Shown here in pieces: positions 17,078 through 23,592 of a DNA stretch of 64,000 bases. The stretch covers positions 434,001-498,000 of the forward strand of contig NZ_JH109153.1 in assembly GCF_000190755.2 (NCBI RefSeq). Reading direction: 5' to 3'. This DNA is from Methylobacter tundripaludum SV96. Its GTDB lineage: Bacteria; Pseudomonadota; Gammaproteobacteria; Methylococcales; Methylomonadaceae. Below the pieces are notes generated by a model that saw only the letters and a list, made by a program, of their open reading frames with translations, was not told where the DNA came from and did not search any database. Positions within the stretch are counted from its first letter, which is position 1. Each line of letters starts with the position of its first letter. Made by a program: the position numbers and the translations under genes.

Positions 17078-17394
17078 ATAACCGCGCATAATTAGGTAGC
17101 GGATCAAATCCGCACCGTACTTTATTACTTTCATATCGTGAATAAGGGTGCGTTTAAGTTTAACGCACCCTACCAAGATTACCCGCCGCCCTACCTGGTT
17201 TTCCGTGTGAAGTCCATGGAAGCGGGCATGCCGGCCTGTCGACACATAAATACAGTCCATAGTTTGCATCTAAAAACGCCCATCTCACCGGACAAATCAA
17301 AAAATCAAATCAACGCCCTCTTCCTGGTGCAGCAAGAAGATCGCCAGCCGTTTCTGTTATATTAAGGCGAATTCTTGCTGACCATAATTTCAAT
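17078..17394. other. Intergenic region with a perfect-arm hairpin
   Basis: The 317 bases between trhO and mnmH contain AGGGTGCGTT and AACGCACCCT (17145-17171), a strong hairpin of the GGGTGCG repeat type often dispersed in genomes. It has no U-tract. Nothing else codes convincingly. Confidence 0.5.
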
Positions 17395-18504
17395 ATGAAC
17401 CATCACCCTACCCTTCCCGCTGCCGAGGCTTTTAGTCTGCTTAGCGCCAATAATCAAGTGGCCGTTATTGATGTAAGGTCGGAGGGGGAATATGAAAAGG
17501 CGCACTTCGAAAACACGCTAAACATCCCGATACTATCAGATGCCCATCGCCATGATGTGGGACTGACCTATAAGACCGAAGGTTCGGAAGCCGCCAAGGC
17601 GCTGGGACACAAACTGGTCAGCGGCGATTATAAGGAGAGGATGATTCAGCAATGGTGCGACTCGATTAAAAGCCATCCCCGGCAATCCGCTTTGATCTTT
17701 TGTTGGCGCGGCGGTCTGCGCTCCCGGTTAGCCCAGGATTGGGTCTATCAAAACGGACTTGAAGTTTTCCGGGTCGATTCCGGCTATAAAGGTTTAAGAC
17801 ATGAGGCGCTTAAGGTCATAGAGAATCCCTCCCCCTTTGTCGTCCTTTCCGGCATGACCGGATCGGGCAAAACCCGCTTAATCCATCGGCTCCGGCACTT
17901 TGTCGATCTTGAAGCGCTTGCCGATCATCGCGGCAGCGCTTTCGGAGCCCATATTGGCAAAAGCCAGCCCCAGCAAGCCACGTTTGAAAACAAGTTGGCG
18001 CAAGCGTTATATCAAGTTCCAGATAACTTTGTTCTGGAGGATGAAAGCCCTAATATCGGTCGATGCCACGTGCCTGATCAGTTTTATGCGCGAATGGTCC
18101 CTGCGCCGATGGTGATGATCGAAACACCGGCCCGGGTTCGGGCATTGGAAATTTTTAAGGAATATATCCAAGCGCCTTTTGTAGGCGGCATGGCGTTATA
18201 CGAACTGGAGGCCGGCTTTGCCAAAAATGTCGAACGGATCAGGAACAAGCTGGGCGGTCTGGAGTGCGATAACATTAAGACTATGCTGAGCCAATCCTTC
18301 CAATTCGATGCGCTGAATGAGGCTTACGCAGACGCTTATCTCGACTGGATTGAGCGCCTGCTGACGCATTATTACGACAAACTTTATATCCATTCGCTGT
18401 CATTAAAATCACGAAAGACCTTGTTTCAAGGCACTTGGCAGGACTGTCTGGATTTTTTAGTCGATTCTCAAAAAAGAACTTCCCATCAAGAGATCGATCT
18501 ATAA
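17395..18504 (+). CDS. mnmH: tRNA 2-selenouridine synthase
   Basis: A 369-residue SelU/MnmH, which replaces the sulfur of 2-thiouridine 34 in tRNA for Lys, Glu and Gln by selenium through a geranylated intermediate, with selenophosphate as donor. The rhodanese domain holds the active Cys in IFCWRGGLRS (C103), followed by a P-loop GMTGSGKT (153-160) and the conserved FVLEDESPNIGR. The selenophosphate source, an NDH-SelD fusion, is the next gene on the same strand. No selA, selB or Sec tRNA is seen in the window, so selenium may serve mainly this tRNA modification. Confidence 0.95.
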   Translation: MNHHPTLPAAEAFSLLSANNQVAVIDVRSEGEYEKAHFENTLNIPILSDAHRHDVGLTYKTEGSEAAKALGHKLVSGDYKERMIQQWCDSIKSHPRQSALIFCWRGGLRSRLAQDWVYQNGLEVFRVDSGYKGLRHEALKVIENPSPFVVLSGMTGSGKTRLIHRLRHFVDLEALADHRGSAFGAHIGKSQPQQATFENKLAQALYQVPDNFVLEDESPNIGRCHVPDQFYARMVPAPMVMIETPARVRALEIFKEYIQAPFVGGMALYELEAGFAKNVERIRNKLGGLECDNIKTMLSQSFQFDALNEAYADAYLDWIERLLTHYYDKLYIHSLSLKSRKTLFQGTWQDCLDFLVDSQKRTSHQEIDL

Positions 18505-18514
18505 AAAATAGGGG

Positions 18515-18706
18515 CCACGAAAATCACGAAAGACACGAAAAAAAACAGTCGAAAGAATCTTGTTGCAAGATTTTTCGTAACTATTCAGCGTATCTTGCGC
18601 TGGTTCCCAAGCCGAAGCTTGGGAACCAGCGAATCCGTGTTCTATTGGGCATACGCTGAATAGTTACGATTTTTCGTGCCTTTCGTGCCTTTCGTGCCTT
18701 TCGTGG
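18515..18706. repeat. Dispersed element with CCACGAAA-type terminal repeats, copy 1, carrying nested hairpins
   Basis: The left arm (18515-18543) has iterations of CACGAAA; the right arm (18670-18706) has four tandem copies of TTTCGTGcc ending in TTTCGTGG. Inside, AACTATTCAGCGTAT (18579-18593) is inverted at 18651-18665, and within that CGCTGGTTCCCAAGC (18598-18612) is inverted at 18617-18631. It therefore looks like one repeat inside another. A second copy of the outer element lies at 33586-33750. Confidence 0.7.
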
Positions 18707-18749
18707 ACAATGCTTTTTGCTAGATTCATTATCGGAAATCCTTTGCATT

Positions 18750-21020
18750 ATGAATAAAAATTCAACCCCGATAGTTTCAGACTTGGTTTTGCTCGGCGGC
18801 GGGCATGCCAACATCCAGGTCTTGAAAATGCTGGTTATGAATCCGATAGGCGGGCTTAGGATCACCCTGATATCCGACCAAACGCATTCGCCGTACTCCG
18901 GCATGATACCCGGCTATTTGGCGGGCTATTATTCCTATGAAGAATGCCATTTCGATTTAAGACGCATCTGCGAGGAACTCGGCCAGCGTTTTATCAAGGC
19001 CAAAATCATCGGCATCGATCCGCAACGGAAAAAAATCCAGCTGGAGAACAGGCCGGAAGTTAGTTACGACTGCGCGTCCATTAACGTCGGCATAGCGCCT
19101 CAAAGCCTAGAAAACTCATCGGCCGAGGCGGCGTTAAAGCTTATTCCGCTTAAACCGATTTCCAGGTTTATTGCACATTGGGAGCGATTGATCGTCGATC
19201 TGAAAGCTTATAAAGGCAGCGAATCCCTGCAAATTGCCGTGGTTGGCGCAGGCGCATCCGGCGTTGAAATCTCGATTATCCTGAAAATGTTGATCGACCA
19301 ACATAACTGGAATGCCGAAGTGAGCCTTATCCACCGGCATGAGTTCCTGGTTTCAGCCAAAGATATTTCAGCCCAAAGAAGACTGTCAAAAACGCTCGAA
19401 GAGCTGGACATAAAAGTCTTTAAAAACACCCAGGCGCTTAAAGAACAGGAAAACGGCCTGGTGCTTAAAGACGACAAAGGACTTGCCCAGACTAAAGATT
19501 TTTACCGGGTGCTGACGGCTACGCAAGCCGCCGCGCCGCAGTGGTTTACACACTCGGGGCTACCGGTGAGCCCGGACGGTTTTGTAAAGGTCAACAAAAA
19601 CCTGCTGGTTGAAAACGAACACGATCTGTTTGCCGCCGGTGATTGCATACACTTTTCGCCGTCCCCGCTGAAAAAAGCGGGCGTTTATGCGGTCCGGCAA
19701 GGCATGGTGCTTGAGCACAATATCCGCGCTTTTTTCACCGGAAAAACGGCGTTGAAAACCTTTCATCCCAAGAAAAACGTGCTGTCTTTAATCACCATCG
19801 GCGAGCGCAAAGCCTTGGTTCATCAGGATAGCGCATCAATCCTCAGATGGATGTGGCCTTCATTGTTGTGGACGGTTAAGGACGGCATCGACAGGCGTTT
19901 CATGAAGCGCTTTCAGGCCAAGACTTTCAGCGTAAAGCCCCGGCATTTCGATAACGCCATGCCGATGCCCAAGACCACGCTGGTCCCCGAAGATTGGGAA
20001 AGCAATACCTGCGGCGGCTGCGGCAGCAAACTTGCCGCTTCCACACTAACGCTGAGCTTGAACAAGCTGGACATCCCCACCGACGACGCCGTTTTGCTGG
20101 GCGTTAAGGATGGCGAAGACTGCGCGTTGACCCGGTTTTCCGAGCATACCCTGTGCCTGCAAAGCATCGACCAATTCCGCTCGTTTATTTCGGACCCTTA
20201 CATGCTGGGGCAAATCGCCACCCAACATGCGTTAAGCGACATCTATGCGATGGGCGGCGTTGCCAAGACCGCGCAAGTCGGCCTGACGCTCGGCGCTGCA
20301 AACAAGAAGATTCAGCAGGAAGATATTTTCCAAGTGATGTCGGGCGTGCTGGATATTCTGACCCAAAGCGCCGCCTCCCTGGTCGGCGGCCATACCGGCG
20401 AAGGCGCGGAGCTTGCCATATCACTCGCAGTCCAGGGCGAAGTCGCGCCGGAGCAGGTTTTAAGAAAACAGCTCACTCAACCCGGAAACCGGCTGATACT
20501 GACCAAACCCATCGGCACCGGCGCCATCTTCGCCGCCAATATGCTGGCCCAGGCCAACGGCAAATTGGTGGATCAAGCGCTTTCGAGCATGCTGCAATCC
20601 AACAAAACCGCGATGGAAATCATCAAATCCTTTAGCGTTTCCGGCTGCACGGATATTACCGGCTTCGGCCTGCTAGGCCATGCGTTTGAGATGATGGGGA
20701 AAAATACCGGTCAAGCTTTGGGCGTTAAAATCGACTACAAAGCGATCCCCTTATTCGACGGTGTTGACGAATTATTTGCCAAAGGCTATTACGCTTCTAT
20801 TGCCGAGGAAAACTATCGGTCTTTAAGTGCCGTATTGGATGCAGAGATAAGCAATCAAAAGTTCCCGGCGCTGTTCGATCCCCAAACCAGCGGCGGACTG
20901 TTGTTTTCAGTGCCGTCCGATCAGACGGAAGCGTGTTTAAAAGCCCTGCATCAAAACGGTGTAACCAAGGCCTGCGTGATAGGCGAAGTTATTGATCGGC
21001 GGGAAATAGTCGTGATTTGA
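18750..21020 (+). CDS. selD: NADH dehydrogenase-like/selenide water dikinase fusion
   Basis: A 756-residue fusion. Residues 1 to about 400 form a pyridine nucleotide-disulfide oxidoreductase of the NDH-2 type: FAD loop LLGGGHANIQVL, NAD loop VVGAGASGVEI and the FAD motif LFAAGDCIHF. Residues 410-756 are SelD, which makes selenophosphate from selenide and ATP. The catalytic pair is C424 and K427 in CGGCGSK; Cys, not selenocysteine, occupies the site. Such fusions occur in many bacteria, and the flavoprotein half is thought to supply reduced selenium, which is not settled. I prefer ATG 18750 to an upstream in-frame ATG at 18717, since the former leads straight into the domain. It follows mnmH, its likely consumer. 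Confidence 0.93.
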   Translation: MNKNSTPIVSDLVLLGGGHANIQVLKMLVMNPIGGLRITLISDQTHSPYSGMIPGYLAGYYSYEECHFDLRRICEELGQRFIKAKIIGIDPQRKKIQLENRPEVSYDCASINVGIAPQSLENSSAEAALKLIPLKPISRFIAHWERLIVDLKAYKGSESLQIAVVGAGASGVEISIILKMLIDQHNWNAEVSLIHRHEFLVSAKDISAQRRLSKTLEELDIKVFKNTQALKEQENGLVLKDDKGLAQTKDFYRVLTATQAAAPQWFTHSGLPVSPDGFVKVNKNLLVENEHDLFAAGDCIHFSPSPLKKAGVYAVRQGMVLEHNIRAFFTGKTALKTFHPKKNVLSLITIGERKALVHQDSASILRWMWPSLLWTVKDGIDRRFMKRFQAKTFSVKPRHFDNAMPMPKTTLVPEDWESNTCGGCGSKLAASTLTLSLNKLDIPTDDAVLLGVKDGEDCALTRFSEHTLCLQSIDQFRSFISDPYMLGQIATQHALSDIYAMGGVAKTAQVGLTLGAANKKIQQEDIFQVMSGVLDILTQSAASLVGGHTGEGAELAISLAVQGEVAPEQVLRKQLTQPGNRLILTKPIGTGAIFAANMLAQANGKLVDQALSSMLQSNKTAMEIIKSFSVSGCTDITGFGLLGHAFEMMGKNTGQALGVKIDYKAIPLFDGVDELFAKGYYASIAEENYRSLSAVLDAEISNQKFPALFDPQTSGGLLFSVPSDQTEACLKALHQNGVTKACVIGEVIDRREIVVI

Positions 21021-21051
21021 TTAGTCGGGGAGCATGCAAGCCTTGTAATCC

Positions 21052-22068
21052 TCACTCTTCATTCCTGGTTTGCAGCCAGATCCTGGCCTTTGCGGATAAA
21101 CGGTAGCGTTGCGTCGGGCTTCGAGGAGAACCGGGTTGGGTGCGGTCAAGCCAGCCGCCTTCCATGGCCGGGTTTAGGTAGTTTGCCCTGAAAGTCGGAC
21201 GGTGAGAAAAGCCCAATGCATTCATCAGCTCGGAACCGCTCAGTTCGCTGTTGCCAATGGCCTCAAGCAGCATTTTTACTTGATCGCTTACTTGGTCGCT
21301 TACTTGATCGGTATCGCCCGCCTCGCGCATAGCATCCCGCAGGGCTTGCAACATGAACTCGACAAACGGCGCGGCATCGGCGCGCTCATCCGCTTCGGCC
21401 AGCACTCGATCATATTCGTTCTGCCGTTCGCGAATGATAGTTTCTACCGGCAAATAACCCAGCAAGGGTTTCCACTGACGAAGAATCAGCGTTTGCCACA
21501 ATCGCCCCATGCGACCGTTGCCGTCGGCGAAAGGATGAATAAATTCCAGTTCGTAATGAAACAAACAACTGCTGATTAACGGATGCTCTTCGCTGCGTTT
21601 CAGCCAATCCAGCAAATCGACCATCAAATAAGGCACCCGGTCGGCGGGCGGCGCCATATGCACCAGATGCTCACCCCGAAATATGCCGACACCGCCGGAA
21701 CGAAATACTCCCGGCTGGTCAACCAACATCGACATCAGCAAACCATGCGCAACCAGCAAATCGGCTTCAGAAGCCGGATGCCAGTTATCCATCGCTTCAT
21801 AGGCGGCAAATGCGTTACGAACTTCCTGAATCTCGCGCGGCAGACCCAGCACGCGTTTGCCGTCAATCACCGCAGTCACTTGTTCCAAGGTCAGCGTGTT
21901 GTTTTCAATAGCCAGCGAAGCTTGAATCGTGCGAATCCGGTTTTCCCGGCGCAGCCGCGGCGTCAGGTTTTGCTCGGCCAAAATCGTATAGCGGCCGATC
22001 AGTTCACTGATTTCTGCGACCAAGTTCAGGATGGCTGGGGTGATGGTATAGGGCGGTTGGTAGTTCAT
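21052..22068 (-). CDS. Fic-family adenylyltransferase (class II, self-inhibited)
   Basis: A 338-residue Fic protein that would transfer AMP from ATP to a hydroxyl of a target protein. The catalytic motif HPFADGNGRMGR spans 178-189 (H178). The N-terminal inhibitory helix has SLAIEN (51-56), which fits (S/T)xxxE(G/N) and blocks ATP binding until released. A C-terminal winged-helix follows after a linker with repeated DQVS units (about 250-262). It converges on selD. Its 3' half is duplicated in part at 22944-23440. A truncated antitoxin gene lies just upstream. Confidence 0.92.
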   Translation of the reverse strand: MNYQPPYTITPAILNLVAEISELIGRYTILAEQNLTPRLRRENRIRTIQASLAIENNTLTLEQVTAVIDGKRVLGLPREIQEVRNAFAAYEAMDNWHPASEADLLVAHGLLMSMLVDQPGVFRSGGVGIFRGEHLVHMAPPADRVPYLMVDLLDWLKRSEEHPLISSCLFHYELEFIHPFADGNGRMGRLWQTLILRQWKPLLGYLPVETIIRERQNEYDRVLAEADERADAAPFVEFMLQALRDAMREAGDTDQVSDQVSDQVKMLLEAIGNSELSGSELMNALGFSHRPTFRANYLNPAMEGGWLDRTQPGSPRSPTQRYRLSAKARIWLQTRNEE

Positions 22069-22149
22069 GTGAGCCGGTTTAGTTTTTCAACCATAAAATA
22101 CAGGAAAATGGATTCTTTTATAAAAATCCAATTTATCAGCACCGTTCCA

Positions 22150-22214
22150 GTCTCGTAGGGTACGCTGCGCGTACCTTTCAATGTTCGATGGTACGCACAG
22201 CGTACCCTACATGG
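22150..22214. repeat. GTACGC palindromic repeat, copy 1
   Basis: GTAGGGTACGCTGCGCGTAC and its near inverse GTACGCACAGCGTACCCTAC flank a short AT-richer loop. The same element recurs at 22390-22424 and 23262-23326. This copy interrupts the antitoxin gene on the minus strand. Confidence 0.8.
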
Positions 22215-22361
22215 CTCCCGCAATGCCACCAATTCAGCGGCAGCTAATTCCGGCGCAGGCTTCATCTCAACGTCGTGAGTTCTCAACGTGCGCTTGCCTT
22301 GGCGCTGCTCCGCCAAAGCATCAAAACCTTCACTGAGTTCATCGAACAAATTTCTTTTCAT
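22215..22361 (-). pseudogene. Truncated HigA-type antitoxin/XRE regulator gene
   Basis: A GAGG-preceded ATG at 22361 opens MKRNLFDELSEGFDAL and continues with RQGKRTLRTHDVEMKPAPEL, the characteristic N-terminus of a family of helix-turn-helix antitoxins. After 49 codons the reading enters the GTACGC palindrome and then unrelated sequence, so the helix-turn-helix is missing. No toxin gene is seen next to it. The gene was probably cut by the repeat insertion or by the rearrangement at this locus. Confidence 0.65.
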
Positions 22362-22389
22362 CGTCTTGCCTCTTTAAACATAGCTTTCA

Positions 22390-22424
22390 GTCTCGTAGGA
22401 TACGCTGTGCGTACCCTACGAGAC
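22390..22424. repeat. GTACGC palindromic repeat, copy 2
   Basis: GTCTCGTAGGATACGC and GCGTACCCTACGAGAC form a nearly perfect 35-bp palindrome that abuts the exact left end of the duplicated selD segment. Confidence 0.8.
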
Positions 22425-22943
22425 TTCGGCCTGCTAGGCCATGCGTTTGAGATGATGGGGAAAAATACCGGTCAGGTGGGTGTTAAAATCGACTACAAGG
22501 CGATCCCCTTATTCGATGGTGTTGACGAATTATTCGCCAAAGGCTATTACGCGTCTATTGCTGAGGAAAATTATCGGTCTTTAAGCGCCGTGCTGAGTGC
22601 CGAGGTCAATGCTGTTGACTTAAGCTGCACAAAGCCCTCTCCAGAGGGAGAGGGTTGGGTGAGGGGAAATCAGAATAAGGAAGAAAGCTTATTTGCCCCC
22701 CCTCATCCCAACCTTCTCCCTGAGGGAGAAGGAGTCCGCACCCTTAAGTCAACAGCATTGAGTGCCGATGTGAGCCATCAAAAGTTCCCGGCGCTGTTCG
22801 ATCCTCAAACCAGCGGCGGGCTGTTGTTTTCAGTGCCATCCGATCAGGCGCAGGAATGTCTAAATGCCCTGCATCAAAATGGAGTAGCCAAGGCTTGTGT
22901 TATAGGCGAAGTGATTGATCAGCGGGAAATAGTTGTGATTTGA
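22424..22943 (+). pseudogene. Duplicated 3' end of selD carrying a MITE
   Basis: From CTTCGGCCTGCTAGGCC on, this repeats 20663-21020, the C-terminal third of SelD, to the same stop. It differs by scattered substitutions and by a 152-bp insertion (22608-22759) that keeps the frame open. The frame runs from 22275 through the palindrome into the selD copy, but lacks the ATP-binding and catalytic parts, so it cannot be an active enzyme. The similarity is high enough for a fairly recent duplication. Confidence 0.85.
22608..22759. mobile_element. 152-bp MITE with perfect 17-bp terminal inverted repeats
   Basis: AATGCTGTTGACTTAAG (22608-22624) is exactly inverted at 22743-22759. The nine bases GAGTGCCGA occur just outside each end (22595-22603 and 22760-22768), a possible target duplication. 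The centre holds CCCTCTCC/GGGAGAGG-type palindromes. The element is absent from the original selD copy, which proves that it inserted after the duplication. Confidence 0.8.
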
Positions 22944-23259
22944 TTAGTCGGCGAGGATGCAAGCCTTGTAATCCTCACGCTTCATTCCTGGTTTGCAGCC
23001 AGATCCTGGCCTTTTCGGATAAACGGTAGCGTTGCGTCGGGCTTCTAGGAGATCCGGGTTGGGTGCGGTCAAGCCAGCCGCTTTCCATGGCAGGGTTTAG
23101 GTAGTTTGCCCTGAAAGTCGGACGGTGAGAAAAGCCCAATGCATTCATCAGCTCGGAACCGCTCAGTTCGCTGTTGCCAATGGCTTCAAGCAGCATTTTT
23201 ACTTGGTCGCTTACTTGGTCGGTATCGCCCGCCTCGCGCATAGCATCCCGCAGGGCTTG
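22944..23259 (-). pseudogene. Duplicated 3' end of the fic gene
   Basis: This repeats 21021-21348 and encodes the C-terminal winged helix of the Fic protein (88 codons readable, 22975-23241) without the catalytic domain. One DQVS unit is missing compared with the intact gene. The copy ends abruptly at the third GTACGC palindrome. Confidence 0.85.
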
Positions 23260-23261
23260 TA

Positions 23262-23326
23262 GTCTCGTAGGGTACGCTGTGCGTACCTTTCAACATTCGA
23301 TGGTACGCACAGCGTACCCTACATGG
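23262..23326. repeat. GTACGC palindromic repeat, copy 3
   Basis: This is the same element as at 22150-22214, with nearly identical sequence including the loop (TTTCAAC-TTCGATGG), inserted within the second fic fragment. Confidence 0.8.
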
Positions 23327-23334
23327 CTTAGTCG

Positions 23335-23440
23335 GTAACTTGATCGCTTACTTGATCGGTATCACCCGCCTCGCGCATAGCATCCCGCAGGGCTTGCAAC
23401 ATGAACGTAACAAACGGCGAGGCATCGGTGAAGGGGAAAA
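23335..23440 (-). pseudogene. Third, short fic fragment
   Basis: Bases 23338-23440 repeat the fic segment around 21281-21385 (CGCATAGCATCCCGCAGGGC and flanks), including part already present in the fragment before the palindrome. The palindrome is therefore flanked by an overlap of fic sequence, not by a simple insertion. Confidence 0.7.
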
Positions 23441-23592
23441 TAAATCCAGTCATGTACGCTACGCGTACTGCATAGTGTATGTCTAGCACGGCAAACCGGA
23501 TATTTGAGATCATGATATGATACGTTAGGCTTTAAGGTATGCGCAGAGTATCTACTGGGCTTATATTTTTTCCTTATGTGGTGATTTAATAA
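23441..23592. other. Junction and promoter region of the candidate nuclease gene
   Basis: About 150 AT-rich bases between the fic fragment and the 790-residue gene. GTACGCTACGCGTAC (23454-23468) is a shortened relative of the GTACGC palindrome. No clear ribosome-binding site precedes the ATG at 23593. Confidence 0.4.

Noticed and set aside
22275-22423. First 50 codons of the 222-codon frame as part of a selD-like gene
   Set aside because: This part is antisense to the antitoxin fragment and the palindrome; only sequence from 22424 on is selD-derived.
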